Below are positions 24,681 to 34,220 of a stretch of 45,418 nucleotides of DNA, piece after piece. The stretch covers positions 1 through 45,418 of the forward strand of contig NZ_BIMA01000052.1 of assembly GCF_004000845.1 (NCBI RefSeq), in the 5' to 3' direction. The first letter of the stretch is position 1, and every line of letters begins with the position of its first letter. This DNA comes from Paenibacillus koleovorans NBRC 103111. Its GTDB lineage: Bacteria > Bacillota > Bacilli > Paenibacillales > NBRC-103111. The position numbers and the translations under genes are program-made. The notes under the pieces are model-generated. The model searched no databases. It worked only from the letters and a program-made list of their open reading frames with translations, and was not told where the DNA came from.

Positions 24681-25640
24681 ATGAGAGAAACCGTCACGAT
24701 CAGGAGCGCAGAGCCCCAGGTGCGCAGCCAGAAATATTCCGCCCGTCTGCTGCGAGATCTGGTTTATAACAAATACTTGTATTTCATGATGATCCCGGTC
24801 ATCGCGTATTATGCGATTTTTCACTATGCTCCGATGTACGGCGTTATCATCGCTTTCAAGGAATACACTCCGATCAAGGGGGTAACCGGCAGCGAATGGG
24901 TCGGCCTGCAAAACTTCAAGGATTTCTTCGACTCTTATTATTTCTGGCGCATTCTGAAAAACACGATCATCATCAGCGTACTCACCCTCGTGTTTGAGTT
25001 TCCGGCACCGATCATACTGGCATTGCTCATTAACGAAGTGCGCAATCGCGTGTTCAAGAAAGTGGTACAGACGATTACGTATATGCCTTACTTCATCTCC
25101 CTTATCGTCATCTGCGGGATGATCAAGACATTCACGAATGCGGACGGGGTGTTGAGCGATTTCTTCACCTTCTTCGGCTATGACGGCCTCCCTATGCTGC
25201 AGAAGCCGGAATTGTTCCGTCCGATCTATGTATTATCTGAAATTTGGCAAAAAATCGGCTGGGAGTCGATTATCTATATCGCCGCGCTCATGGCCATCGA
25301 CCTGGAGCAGTATGAGGCGGCCCGCATCGACGGCGCAAGCCGGTGGAAGCAGATTTGGTACATCACGCTGCCCGGCATCATGCCGGTGATCATGATCATG
25401 TTTATTTTACGAATGGGCAATATGCTCAACGTAGGCTTCGAGAAAATCATTCTGCTCTACAACTCCTCCATCTACGACACGGCCGACGTCATTTCCTCGT
25501 TCGTGTATCGCAAAGGCTTGCTGGAGTTCGGCTGGAGCTACAGCACCGCCGTCGGCGTATTCAATTCCGTCTTCAACTTGATTCTGCTGATCACGGCGAA
25601 TTATATCAGTCGCAAGGTGAATGAGAATAGCTTGTGGTAG
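24681..25640 (+). CDS. sugar ABC transporter permease, LplB family
   Basis: 319 residues, six predicted membrane helices, binding-protein-dependent transport inner-membrane component of the MalF-like side. The EAA loop that contacts the ATPase is QYEAARIDGASRWKQIWYIT followed by LPGI. The N-terminal LVYNKYLYFMMIPVIAYYAI and MYGVIIAFKEYTP are typical of LplB proteins. The ATG at 24681 has GAGGAGGG just upstream. It forms the channel together with the next gene product. Confidence 0.93.
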   Translation: MRETVTIRSAEPQVRSQKYSARLLRDLVYNKYLYFMMIPVIAYYAIFHYAPMYGVIIAFKEYTPIKGVTGSEWVGLQNFKDFFDSYYFWRILKNTIIISVLTLVFEFPAPIILALLINEVRNRVFKKVVQTITYMPYFISLIVICGMIKTFTNADGVLSDFFTFFGYDGLPMLQKPELFRPIYVLSEIWQKIGWESIIYIAALMAIDLEQYEAARIDGASRWKQIWYITLPGIMPVIMIMFILRMGNMLNVGFEKIILLYNSSIYDTADVISSFVYRKGLLEFGWSYSTAVGVFNSVFNLILLITANYISRKVNENSLW

Positions 25641-25670
25641 AACTCGGAGGGGAAGGGAGGAAGGATTTCT

Positions 25671-26552
25671 ATGAAGATGCAAATGACCTTCGGAGAACGA
25701 GTCTTCGATACGATCATTCACGTGCTGCTGGGGCTACTTATCGTCGTGACGCTCTATCCGCTGCTCTATGTGACCTTCGCTTCGGTGAGCGATGCGGGGC
25801 AACTGATTACACATAAAGGCTTTCTGTACAAATCGCTGGGCTTCAGCTTAGATGCGTACAGAGCCGTATTCAAAAACCCCGCCATTCTGACGGGATACCG
25901 CAACACCTTGTTCATCCTGTTCTTCGGCGTACTCGTCAACCTGTTCATGACGGCGCTTGGCGCGTATGTGTTGTCCAGGAAAAACGTCATGCTGAATAAG
26001 CTCTTCATTTTCCTGATCGTATTCACCATGTTCTTCAACGGCGGGCTGATCCCGTTCTACCTCGTTGTAAAAGGAGTGGGGCTGATCGATTCGCTGTGGG
26101 CCACGATCTTGCCGTTCGCTATCAATACGTTCAACCTGATCATCATGCGGACGGCGTTCCAGGCCGTTCCCGACAGCCTGGAGGAATCCGCCAAAATCGA
26201 CGGCGCCAATCATATCACAATCATGTTCCGCATCGTCCTGCCGCTCTCGATGCCGGTTATCGCCGTCATGATCCTGTACTATGCGGTGGACAAATGGAAC
26301 GGCTGGTTCTATGCTTCCATCTTCCTGAAGGATCACAACCTGTACCCGCTGCAGCTCACGCTGCGCCAGATTCTGATCTCGAACTCGACGGACAGCATGG
26401 CCACCGACGCTGCGGCCGCCGACCGGTTCCAGATCGGCGAGACGATCAAGTACGCGACGATTATGGTCGCTACGCTGCCTGTGCTGTTCGTCTATCCGTT
26501 CGTGCAGAAGTACTTCGTCAAGGGCGTTATGGTTGGGGCGTTAAAGGGGTAA
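25671..26552 (+). CDS. sugar ABC transporter permease, LplC/YtcP family
   Basis: 293 residues, six membrane helices, MalG-like partner of the preceding permease. The EAA loop is ESAKIDGANHITIMFRIVLP. The start MKMQMTFGERVFDTIIHVLL and the C-terminal end FVYPFVQKYFVKGVMVGALK with final Gly are diagnostic for the group. The last 26 bases overlap the 3' end of the convergent glgA gene, and no terminator separates them. Completes the importer, which again depends on an ATPase encoded elsewhere. Confidence 0.93.
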   Translation: MKMQMTFGERVFDTIIHVLLGLLIVVTLYPLLYVTFASVSDAGQLITHKGFLYKSLGFSLDAYRAVFKNPAILTGYRNTLFILFFGVLVNLFMTALGAYVLSRKNVMLNKLFIFLIVFTMFFNGGLIPFYLVVKGVGLIDSLWATILPFAINTFNLIIMRTAFQAVPDSLEESAKIDGANHITIMFRIVLPLSMPVIAVMILYYAVDKWNGWFYASIFLKDHNLYPLQLTLRQILISNSTDSMATDAAAADRFQIGETIKYATIMVATLPVLFVYPFVQKYFVKGVMVGALKG

Positions 26553-28035
26553 CCAGCTCCTGGTATAGTCGCGCGTAGGCCTTGGCCGAAGCTGCCCAAC
26601 TGTAGTCGGTGCGGGCGATGTTGCGGTGCAACGCGGCCCAATGGTCCGTCTGCGCGTAGAACGACGCCGCGCGGCGGAGCGTGAACAGCAGGTCGTGCGC
26701 GGAGTAAGGGGCGAAGGTGAAGCCCAGGCCTTCGCCCGTGTACTCGTTGTAGGGCGGAACGGTGTCCTTCAGCCCGCCCGTCTCGCGCACGACCGGCACG
26801 GAGCGGTAGCGCAGCGCGATCAGCTGCCCCAGGCCGCACGGCTCGAAGCGCGACGGCATGAGGAACAGATCGCTGCCCGCGTAGATGCGCCGGGCGAGTC
26901 CATCGTCGAAGCCGATCGACGCCGACACTTGGCTCGGAAAGCGCGAGGCGTACGAGCGGAACAGCTGCTCGTAGCGAGGCTCGCCCGTGCCGAGCACGGC
27001 CAGCTGGAAGCCGTCGCGGACGACATCCTCCAGCACGGCCTCGACGAGGTCGAGCCCCTTCTGGTCGACGAGCCGGCTCACGATGCCGATCAGCGGCATG
27101 TCCTTGCCAGCCGCGCCTTCGCCGCCGTGCCCGCCGTGCCCGCCGTACCCGCCGTTATCCTGACGTTCCTGCAGCCCGAGTCCGCGCTGCAGGGACGTTT
27201 TGTTGTGCCGTTTCTTGGCGAGCGAGTCGCGGTAGGCCACGGCAAGGGCGGCATCGCGCATCGGATCGAACGACTCCGTATCGATCCCGTTGACGATCCC
27301 GATCAGGTCGCCCTGCCGCTCGCGCAGCACGCCGTCCAGCTTCTCGCCGTAGGCGGGCGTGAGAATCTCCTGCGCGTACGTCTCGCTCACCGTGGTGAGC
27401 TTGTCCGCGTACAGGAGACCGGCCTTCATACAGCTGCCGCCGCCGGCGAACTCGAGGCGCTCCCCGGTGAACCACTCATCGGGGAGACCGGCCAGATCCT
27501 GCAGTGTCTCCCTGGAGAAGACACCCTGGTACTGCAGGTTGTGGATCGTGTAGACGGTCTTCGCCGCTCTGCCGATGTCGCCGCCATAGCCTTGCTGCAG
27601 CAGCATCGGCACGAGCCCGGTCTGCCAGTCGTGCGCATGCACGACGTCCGGCGCGAATCCGCTGCTCGCGAGCAGCGGCAGCAGCTCGGCCACCGCCCGG
27701 CTGAAGAACACGAATCGCTCGGCGTCATCGCCATATCCATACAACCCGCTGCGGCGGAAATAAAATTCATTGTCGACTAAGTAGAACGGCACGCCGTCGA
27801 CGTCCAACCGCTCGAGGCCGCAGTATTGGCGGCGCCAGCCGAGCTGGATCATGATGTAGCCGACATGCTCCGCTCGGTGCCGGTACGTCTCCGGGATGAC
27901 GCCATACTTCGGCATAATCACTCGGACGTCGTCCCCCTTGGCCCTCAAAGCCTTGGGGAGCGCGCCGATCACATCGGCGAGCCCTCCGGTCTTGGCGAGC
28001 GGCGCCGCTTCCGACGCCGCGAACAACACGTTCAT
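26527..28035 (-). CDS. glgA: glycogen synthase
   Basis: A 502-residue GT5 ADP-glucose glycogen/starch synthase that adds glucose from ADP-glucose to alpha-1,4 chains. The ADP-glucose-binding KTGGL motif is PLAKTGGLADVIGALPKAL at the N-terminus; VVHAHDWQTGLVPMLL, the GIVSRLVDQKGLDL segment and the C-terminal motifs RFEPCGLGQLIALRYRSVPV and ETGGLKDTV are conserved. Between the two Rossmann domains there is a Gly/His-rich insert (DNGGYGGHGGHGGEGAAGKD) not normal for the family. Last gene of the glg operon, 18 bases after glgD. The 3' end overlaps the sugar permease gene. Confidence 0.95.
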   Translation of the reverse strand: MNVLFAASEAAPLAKTGGLADVIGALPKALRAKGDDVRVIMPKYGVIPETYRHRAEHVGYIMIQLGWRRQYCGLERLDVDGVPFYLVDNEFYFRRSGLYGYGDDAERFVFFSRAVAELLPLLASSGFAPDVVHAHDWQTGLVPMLLQQGYGGDIGRAAKTVYTIHNLQYQGVFSRETLQDLAGLPDEWFTGERLEFAGGGSCMKAGLLYADKLTTVSETYAQEILTPAYGEKLDGVLRERQGDLIGIVNGIDTESFDPMRDAALAVAYRDSLAKKRHNKTSLQRGLGLQERQDNGGYGGHGGHGGEGAAGKDMPLIGIVSRLVDQKGLDLVEAVLEDVVRDGFQLAVLGTGEPRYEQLFRSYASRFPSQVSASIGFDDGLARRIYAGSDLFLMPSRFEPCGLGQLIALRYRSVPVVRETGGLKDTVPPYNEYTGEGLGFTFAPYSAHDLLFTLRRAASFYAQTDHWAALHRNIARTDYSWAASAKAYARLYQELVTPLTPQP

Positions 28036-28053
28036 GGACCGCTCCCCTCTCCT

Positions 28054-29163
28054 TTAGATGATCCGGCGTTTCGCGGCAATGAACGGTGCGGATAGATCGC
28101 CCAGCAAATCGCGTCCGCGGCCGACGAGCACATCCTTGTCGAGGATGGCGTTCTCGATTGAGGCGTACTCGCCGATCTCGCAGTTCTGCATGATGATGCA
28201 GTTTTTGATCTTCGCGCCCTTCCGCACCTTCACCCCCCGGAACAAAATGCTGTTCTCCACCGAGCCCTCCAAGTGGCAGCCGTTCGCAATCAACGCGTTG
28301 CCGACGCTCGAGGAGCGGAGATATTTGGTCGGCGGCTCATCCTTGACCTTCGTATAGATCAACCCCGGGGTGAAGAACAAGTCCCGATACACCTCTGGGT
28401 TCAGCAGCTTCATGCTGTGCTGGTAGTAGCTCATAATCGTGTTGACGACGCCTAGATAGCCCTCGTACTTGTAGCCGTGGATCCGCAGACGGTCGACATT
28501 GCGCATGATCGCATTGCGAACGAAATGGTCATAGCCTTCGGACAGCGACACCTGCACGAGGTCGAGCAGCAAGTCCTTGCGCAGTACGAACACTTCCATC
28601 GAGACGTTGCTAGTGGCGAGCCGGCCTTGGTGGTCCTGCATCGCGGTGACACGGCCTTCGTCGTTCAGCACGAGGCGACGGCAGCGAGCGTTCGTCTGCT
28701 CATCGGTATCCTTGTACACGAGCGTCACATCGGCCCCGCTCTCGCGATGCGCGTCGACGACCTTCGTGAAGTCGATGTTGCATACCATATGGCTGCGTGC
28801 GACAATGACGTATTCGTCCGGACTGCGGTAGAAGTAATCCCGATGCCGGTGAAAATGGAACAGGTCGCCCTTCAGCATATCCTGCATCTCGTCGACGGCC
28901 GGAGGCAGGATGAACAGGCCGCTGCGTTTGCGGTCGAGGTCCCATTCTTTACCCGAGCCGAGATGGTCCATCAAAGAGCGGTATTTCGTATGCGCGAAAA
29001 TCGCCACGTTCGAGATGCCGGAATTGACCATGCTCGACAGCATGAAGTCGACCAAGCGGTACCGCCCTGCGAACGGAACGGAGGCGACGCAGCGTCCGTA
29101 AGTCAGCTCTTCCATCTCTTCGTACTCGTTCACCAGGTTGATGACGCCCATCACTCTTCTCAT
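28054..29163 (-). CDS. glgD: glucose-1-phosphate adenylyltransferase regulatory subunit
   Basis: A 369-residue GlgD-type ADP-glucose pyrophosphorylase homologue. It has the nucleotidyltransferase fold ([20 protein letters not shown]) and a C-terminal left-handed beta-helix (hexapeptide) part, but its start ([20 protein letters not shown]) replaces the GGxGxRL-type catalytic loop that GlgC has. In Firmicutes GlgD is poorly active alone and forms a more active complex with GlgC. The ATG overlaps the glgC stop (ATGA), so the two are translationally coupled. Confidence 0.94.
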   Translation of the reverse strand: MRRVMGVINLVNEYEEMEELTYGRCVASVPFAGRYRLVDFMLSSMVNSGISNVAIFAHTKYRSLMDHLGSGKEWDLDRKRSGLFILPPAVDEMQDMLKGDLFHFHRHRDYFYRSPDEYVIVARSHMVCNIDFTKVVDAHRESGADVTLVYKDTDEQTNARCRRLVLNDEGRVTAMQDHQGRLATSNVSMEVFVLRKDLLLDLVQVSLSEGYDHFVRNAIMRNVDRLRIHGYKYEGYLGVVNTIMSYYQHSMKLLNPEVYRDLFFTPGLIYTKVKDEPPTKYLRSSSVGNALIANGCHLEGSVENSILFRGVKVRKGAKIKNCIIMQNCEIGEYASIENAILDKDVLVGRGRDLLGDLSAPFIAAKRRII

Positions 29164-30317
29164 ACTTCCGCCCCCTGTTCCTTCGAGATCGTTGCGAAGC
29201 TGCCGATCAGCGTAATCTCCGCGTCGTCGCCTTCTTGTCCGATGACCGCCCCGTCCTCAACGACGCAGCCTTCGCCTATGATCGCGCGTCGGATGACCGC
29301 TCCCCGTCCGATTTTGACATTCGGCATGATGACGGAGTCGCGGATGACGCTGTTTTCCCCGATATGGACGCCGTAGAACAATACCGACCGGTCTACGTCG
29401 CCGAACACCATGCAGCCCTCGTTGACGAGCGACGTCTGCACCTTGGCCGTGTTCGCTATATAATGCGGCGGCTGGTTCGGGTTGGCCGAGTAGATGCGCC
29501 AGGCCCGGTCGTTCAAGTTCAGCCGCGGCTTGCTTTCCAACAAATCCATGCTCGCTTCCCACAGGCTCTCGATCGTGCCCACGTCTTTCCAATACCCATC
29601 GAACGGGTAAGCAAACATCCGCTCGCCTGCGTCCAGCATGGCCGGGATCAAGTCTTTGCCGAAGTCGTTGGACGACCCTTCCTTCGCCTCATCCTCCTGC
29701 AAATAACGCTTCAGCACCGGCCAACTGAACATGTAGACGCCCATCGACGCCAGGTTGCTCTTCGGCTGCTTCGGCTTCTCCGCGAATTCGGTAATACGCT
29801 TGGCCGCGTCGGTATTCATAATGCCGAACCGGCTCGCTTCCTCCCATTTCACTTCGATGACGGCGATCGTCGCGTCCGCCCCTTTTTCCTTGTGGTAGGC
29901 CAGCAGCTTGTCATAATCCATCTTATAGATGTGGTCCCCCGAGATGATCAGCACATATTCCGGGTCGTATTGCTCGATGAAGCCGATGTTCTGATAAATG
30001 GCGTTGGCGGTCCCTTTGTACCAGTCGCCTCCGCGTTGATTCACGTAAGGAGGGAGGACGGTGACGCCGCCGGACTTGCGGTCCAGCTCCCAGGGGCTGC
30101 CGATGCCGAGATGCGCATGCAGGGCGAGCGGCTGGTATTGCGTCAGGACGCCTACCGTATCGATGCCGGAGTTCGTGCAGTTGCTGAGCGTAAAATCGAT
30201 GATCCGGTACTTGCCTCCGAAATGGACGGCCGGCTTTGCCAAGTTGCGCGTGAGGGCGCCGAGCCTTCTTCCTTCTCCGCCTGCCAGCAGCATGGCGACG
30301 CATTTTTTTCGCTGCAT
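29160..30317 (-). CDS. glgC: glucose-1-phosphate adenylyltransferase catalytic subunit
   Basis: 385 residues. It makes ADP-glucose from ATP and glucose-1-phosphate, the committed step in glycogen synthesis. The catalytic loop is [20 protein letters not shown] with [20 protein letters not shown]; the sugar-binding [12 protein letters not shown] and [10 protein letters not shown] segments are intact; the C-terminus is a hexapeptide beta-helix. AAGGAGG precedes the ATG. 93 bases separate it from glgB; coupled to glgD by a 4-base overlap. Confidence 0.95.
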   Translation of the reverse strand: MQRKKCVAMLLAGGEGRRLGALTRNLAKPAVHFGGKYRIIDFTLSNCTNSGIDTVGVLTQYQPLALHAHLGIGSPWELDRKSGGVTVLPPYVNQRGGDWYKGTANAIYQNIGFIEQYDPEYVLIISGDHIYKMDYDKLLAYHKEKGADATIAVIEVKWEEASRFGIMNTDAAKRITEFAEKPKQPKSNLASMGVYMFSWPVLKRYLQEDEAKEGSSNDFGKDLIPAMLDAGERMFAYPFDGYWKDVGTIESLWEASMDLLESKPRLNLNDRAWRIYSANPNQPPHYIANTAKVQTSLVNEGCMVFGDVDRSVLFYGVHIGENSVIRDSVIMPNVKIGRGAVIRRAIIGEGCVVEDGAVIGQEGDDAEITLIGSFATISKEQGAEV

Positions 30318-30410
30318 GAGGAGTCCTCCTTCTGTCTCTTGCGAGGTAGGTTTTCGTATGAACGGCGGTATTGCAGCGGGTTAGGACAATGAGGTGATTC
30401 CAGGTTCGAT

Positions 30411-32330
30411 CTAAGATTCGTTTTCGGATAAAAATGAGGCTGGTTCGATAATCAAGCAGGTTAAAGCGGGAAGCGGAAACTCCAAGCTGTAGTCGCGCCC
30501 CTGCCATGTGGAGGCTTGAGCTTGCAAAACATGCTCGCCCTTCTCGGTGTAAGGCAGCGGCGAGGTGGAGAACACCCGGCGATACATTCCCGGGGCGGGA
30601 ACGCCGATTCGGAACCCGGCATACTCGCGATTCGAGAAATTGCAGACGAACACAAGCGGGGGAGAGGCTCCTCGCGCTCGACGAACGAAGGAAACGACGC
30701 TCTGTTCGGCGTTGTTCGGGTCGATCCATTCGAAGCCTGCCGGATCGTCGTCCGCTTCCCATAGGGCAGGGTACGAGCGATACAGATGGGCGAGCGCCTG
30801 CATAAACTGCCGGAGGCTGCGGTGATGCGGGTAATCCAGAAGCATCCAGTCAAGCTGCCCGGCATCCTTCCACTCGTCGAACTGCGCCAGCTCGCCGCCC
30901 ATGAACAGCAGCTTTTTGCCGGGATGCCCGATCCAGTAGGCTAGGAACAGCCGCAGCTGGGCGAACTTCTCGTCGTAGCTGCCGGGCATTTTGTTCAGCA
31001 GCGACCGTTTCCCGTGCACGACCTCGTCATGCGACAGGGGGAGCACGAACCGCTCGCTGTAGGCGTACATCATCGAGAAGGTGAGCAGCCGATGATGGTG
31101 GCGTCGGCTGTCGGGCGACAGCTCCATGTAGCGGAGCATGTCGTTCATCCAGCCCATGTTCCACTTGTAGCCGAAGCCGAGACCGCCGGCGTAGACGGGC
31201 ATCGAGACGAGCGGATAGCTGGAGGAATCCTCCGCCATCATAAGAGCCGCCGGGTAGCGGCTATGCACGGTCTCGTTAAGCTTCCGCAAGAAGCGGACCG
31301 CCTCCCGGAGCTCGGACCCACCGTCCTCAGTATATGTGCGCATGGGCTCCGGCTTGTCAAAATTCCGATCGATCATGCTCGCCACCGCATCGACCCGCAA
31401 ACCGTCGATATGGAACACATCGAGCCAGAACATCGCCCCCGAGAGGAGAAAGCTGACTACCTCGGACTTGGCGAAGTCGAACGCCAGCGTGCCCCACAGC
31501 TCCTTCTCGGCCAGCCGCGGATCGGCCGGCTCGTAGAGCGGCGTCCCGTCGAACAGTCGCAAGCCGTGATCGTCTTTGCAGAAGTGGCCGGGCACCCAGT
31601 CGAGGATGACGCCGATGCCTCGTTCATGGGCCCGGTTGACGAGCTCCATCAGTTGCTCCGGAGTACCGTAGCGGCTCGTGGCGGCGAAATACCCGGTCGC
31701 CTGATACCCCCATGAGGCGTCCAGGGGATGCTCCGTGAGCGGCAAAATTTCGATATGCGTAAAGCCCAGCTCCACAACGTAATCGACCAATTGGACGGCT
31801 AGCTCGCTGTAGGAGTAAAACTGCTCGCGCCCCCGGTTCCTCCAGGAGCCGAGGTGGACCTCATAGATCAGCATCGGCCGCTGGTGATGGTCCCAGGGCG
31901 TCGCGCTACGGCTGCGGCTGCGCCAGTCGCCGTCAGTCCAGACGAACCGGTCGAGCCGGCGCACGACGGACGCCGTACCGGGTCGCAGCTCGGCGTGGAA
32001 GGCGAACGGATCGGCCTTCAGCCTCTTCTCGCCCTGCGGCGTGACGATCTCGTACTTGTAGGCCGTTCCTTCGCCCAAGCCGGGCACGAAGGCGAACCAG
32101 ACGCCGGTGTCGCCGAGGCGTTCCATCGGCTGACGGTCGCCCTGCCAGCCGTTGAACTCTCCGGCTACGCTAACGCTTGCTGCGTTCGGCGCCCAGACGG
32201 CGAAACGAACGCCATGGGCGCCGTCCCAGACGCCATAATGCGCGCCTAGCACTTTGTAAGCTTCATAGAGCTCGCCTGTGTTGAACAAATACAGGTCTTT
32301 CATGTCAACTAAATTCACATTCACAAACAT
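30411..32330 (-). CDS. glgB: 1,4-alpha-glucan branching enzyme
   Basis: A 639-residue GH13 branching enzyme that creates alpha-1,6 branches in glycogen. An N-terminal CBM48-like domain (VRFAVWAPNAASVSVAGEFN) precedes the catalytic barrel. Catalytic residues are the Asp of GLRVDAVASMI (about 314), the Glu of ALMMAEDSSSYP (about 366) and the Asp of LPLSHDEVVHGK (about 434). First gene of the glg operon. The start is uncertain: the ATG at 32330 lies very close to the GGGGTGA site, while the GTG two codons later has better spacing (eight bases). Confidence 0.94.
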   Translation of the reverse strand: MFVNVNLVDMKDLYLFNTGELYEAYKVLGAHYGVWDGAHGVRFAVWAPNAASVSVAGEFNGWQGDRQPMERLGDTGVWFAFVPGLGEGTAYKYEIVTPQGEKRLKADPFAFHAELRPGTASVVRRLDRFVWTDGDWRSRSRSATPWDHHQRPMLIYEVHLGSWRNRGREQFYSYSELAVQLVDYVVELGFTHIEILPLTEHPLDASWGYQATGYFAATSRYGTPEQLMELVNRAHERGIGVILDWVPGHFCKDDHGLRLFDGTPLYEPADPRLAEKELWGTLAFDFAKSEVVSFLLSGAMFWLDVFHIDGLRVDAVASMIDRNFDKPEPMRTYTEDGGSELREAVRFLRKLNETVHSRYPAALMMAEDSSSYPLVSMPVYAGGLGFGYKWNMGWMNDMLRYMELSPDSRRHHHRLLTFSMMYAYSERFVLPLSHDEVVHGKRSLLNKMPGSYDEKFAQLRLFLAYWIGHPGKKLLFMGGELAQFDEWKDAGQLDWMLLDYPHHRSLRQFMQALAHLYRSYPALWEADDDPAGFEWIDPNNAEQSVVSFVRRARGASPPLVFVCNFSNREYAGFRIGVPAPGMYRRVFSTSPLPYTEKGEHVLQAQASTWQGRDYSLEFPLPALTCLIIEPASFLSENES

Positions 32331-32369
32331 TTCACCCCTTATTTTGAGTGATTGTTCGGATTTTCCCCT

Positions 32370-32399
32370 ATTTTATCATATTCCCCTCCCCGAATGTAA
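32370..32399 (-). promoter_or_regulatory. promoter of the glg operon
   Basis: On the minus strand TTACAT and TAAAAT are separated by 18 bases; TATGAT overlaps the -10 region. The DNA just upstream (32400-32450) is strikingly AT-rich with repeated TTAA and ATGTAA words that may be a binding site. Confidence 0.5.
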
Positions 32400-32451
32400 G
32401 TTAATATCACATTTACATTAACATTATTTTTTTGAATTGTCGTAAAATTTA

Positions 32452-32480
32452 TTGACGCGCCGTGTCCTCCTTCGCATAAT
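32452..32480 (+). promoter_or_regulatory. promoter of the GH15-like gene
   Basis: TTGACG (32452-32457), a 17-base spacer and CATAAT (32475-32480). It predicts a leader of about 70 bases and is divergent from the glg operon promoter. Confidence 0.6.
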
Positions 32481-32556
32481 AGAACTCATAGAAGGCGATA
32501 CTATATTCATAGACTAGCATCATAATCTCGCTTTTTGAGCGTTGGGGGTTTTTCTT

Positions 32557-33618
32557 ATGTTGCAAGAGAGCTACAAGGTGCTGGATCGGCTGCGCTTGCC
32601 CGGCGACGTGTATATCGCGAGCCCTTCCCATGATTACAAATACGTCTGGATCCGCGACTGCGTCTACATGTCGTACCCGTACCTCAACAAGGCGGACGTT
32701 TGTTACGAGAAGACGTATCACCGATTGTTGGACTTGTTCTTAATGTATGAGTGGAAGATCAACATCTTGTGCGAACATAAACCTACTTGGGAATGGGAAT
32801 ATATTCATGCCCGCTACACGACCGACCTGCTCGAGATCCATACGCAGAATTGGGGCCATGTGCAGCACGATATGATTGGGGCATTCCTGTTCGGGATCGG
32901 CATGGGACTAAAATTCGGCAAACCGATGCTCCGCAGCGACCGCGATCGCATCATCGTGCAGAAGCTCGTGCGCTACCTCGACAATGTGCAGTATTGGTGT
33001 GATCCGGACAACGGGATGTGGGAGGAAAATCGCGAGGTGCACGCCTCCTCCGTCGGCGCCTGCGTCGCAGGGCTCAAGGCGGTGGAAGGCATCGTCGACG
33101 TGCCGGAGCGTATGATTACGCTGGGGCTCGACTCGGTGTTCGGGCTGTTCCCGCAGGAAAGCGCCACGAAACGGGCTGATTTGTCGTTGCTTAGCCTCGT
33201 GTACCCATACCGGCTGTATACCGGGCTGCTCGGCGAGATGATCGTCGCGAACGTCGAGAAGCTGCTGCTCCGCGAGCGTGGCGTTATCCGTTACGAAGGC
33301 GACAGCTATTACAGCACGCTGGAGAGTATGCACGGCCGCAGCCTGGCGCCGGAGCTCTACTACGGTACCGAGGCGGAGTGGACGTTCGGCTTGCCTTGGC
33401 TGGCGCTGTGCTACATGGAGCTCGGCTACCCGGAGAAGGCGTTTGAGCTCGTGGCGCGCACCGAGGCCGTCATGACCGAGCCCGGCGTGCTGCCGGAGCT
33501 GTTCTACAGCGGCACGGCGACTCCGAACGCGAACACGCCGCTCGGCTGGAGCTCGGCGATGTACATCCTCGCCAAAGAGCGGATGACCGGCGTCAGCGCC
33601 AGCAGCGTGGGGGCTTAA
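32557..33618 (+). CDS. glycoside hydrolase family 15-like protein (glucoamylase-related)
   Basis: A 353-residue (alpha/alpha)6-barrel protein related to GH15 glucoamylases and the phosphorylase kinase alpha family. Visible features are the RDCVYMSYPYLNK segment after YKYVWI, NGMWEENREVHASSVGACVA (corresponding to the first acid region of GH15) and a C-terminal GTATPNANTPLGWSSAMYI with ELFYSG before it. It would hydrolyse alpha-1,4 glucans from the non-reducing end. There is no signal peptide, so an intracellular glycogen-degrading role fits its divergent position to glgBCDA. The ATG at 32557 has GGGGG upstream; a TTG five codons earlier is less likely. Confidence 0.82.
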   Translation: MLQESYKVLDRLRLPGDVYIASPSHDYKYVWIRDCVYMSYPYLNKADVCYEKTYHRLLDLFLMYEWKINILCEHKPTWEWEYIHARYTTDLLEIHTQNWGHVQHDMIGAFLFGIGMGLKFGKPMLRSDRDRIIVQKLVRYLDNVQYWCDPDNGMWEENREVHASSVGACVAGLKAVEGIVDVPERMITLGLDSVFGLFPQESATKRADLSLLSLVYPYRLYTGLLGEMIVANVEKLLLRERGVIRYEGDSYYSTLESMHGRSLAPELYYGTEAEWTFGLPWLALCYMELGYPEKAFELVARTEAVMTEPGVLPELFYSGTATPNANTPLGWSSAMYILAKERMTGVSASSVGA

Positions 33619-33645
33619 TGGGCAGGTAACGGACTCCCGCTGCAC

Positions 33646-33719
33646 AATAACGCTACGATATCACCTTATTATCCGGATTTTTTGGTTTCGCGGAAAATAA
33701 GGTGAGGCGTAGCGCTATT
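33646..33719. repeat. palindromic intergenic element with CACCTTATT arms
   Basis: AATAACGCTACG (33646-33657) pairs with CGTAGCGCTATT (33708-33719; one mismatch) and TCACCTTATT (33661-33670) pairs with AATAAGGTGA (33696-33705) perfectly. A third copy of the outer arm, CGTAGCGTTATT, occurs about 60 bases on (33780-33791). A shorter relative seems to lie at 5350-5406. Confidence 0.75.
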
Positions 33720-33865
33720 CGGCTGAAACGAAGGCTTTCCGCAACAGATTGAAGGCCGAATAAGCGGATGCGGTAGATGCGTAGCGTTATTTTTCGTGAT
33801 ATACCTAATTTTGATTAAATAGCGCCGTCACACAGCAGTATTCGCTCAGGCAGCTGCCCCACCAT

Positions 33866-33941
33866 CCGCCACATCCGCCAAGCAGACCAAATTTCTCCCT
33901 TCTTCACCTCCCACTCACCGCCACATCCACCCTGCAGACCA
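33866..33941. repeat. two 24-bp direct repeats
   Basis: The 24-mers at 33866-33889 and 33918-33941 (both start CCGCCACATCC and end GCAGACCA) differ at three positions and are 52 bases apart. There is no third copy, so this is not a CRISPR-like array. Confidence 0.6.
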
Positions 33942-34063
33942 TAGCCAATCGCTCCCACACCAAGTAGACTTATTTCATATTCCCCCCGCGCCCAGCAATT
34001 CAATATGCACTGAAGTATATATTCTATGAATCAAATTTCCCTCAAAATAGTGAAGCATGTGCA

Positions 34064-34127
34064 TCTATGAACCTAAGTTCACTGTTCAGGAAGCTGGCTT
34101 CTCGGATTATGTACTTGGGTTCATAGA
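34064..34127. repeat. palindromic repeat, TGAACCTAAGT family, copy 2
   Basis: TCTATGAACCTAAGT and ACTTGGGTTCATAGA form 15-base arms with one mismatch. The core GGAAGCTGGCTTCTCGGATT is a diverged version of the core at 22583-22638. Downstream near 34175-34185 lies ACTTAGGTTCA, a single arm. Confidence 0.8.
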
Positions 34128-34220
34128 TTAGCGAGAGCTGTGACTGCTTGCGAATATCGGTTCATAAGAAGCGCACTTAGGTTCATTTAATCAGACCAGT
34201 CCCTCCACTGCTAAACATAG

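Noticed and set aside
26626-27780. Open frame of 384 codons antisense to glgA
   Set aside because: Arg/Gln/Ala-rich shadow; glgA is certain.
33866-33941. Possible CRISPR array or satellite
   Set aside because: Only two copies, three mismatches, no cas genes.
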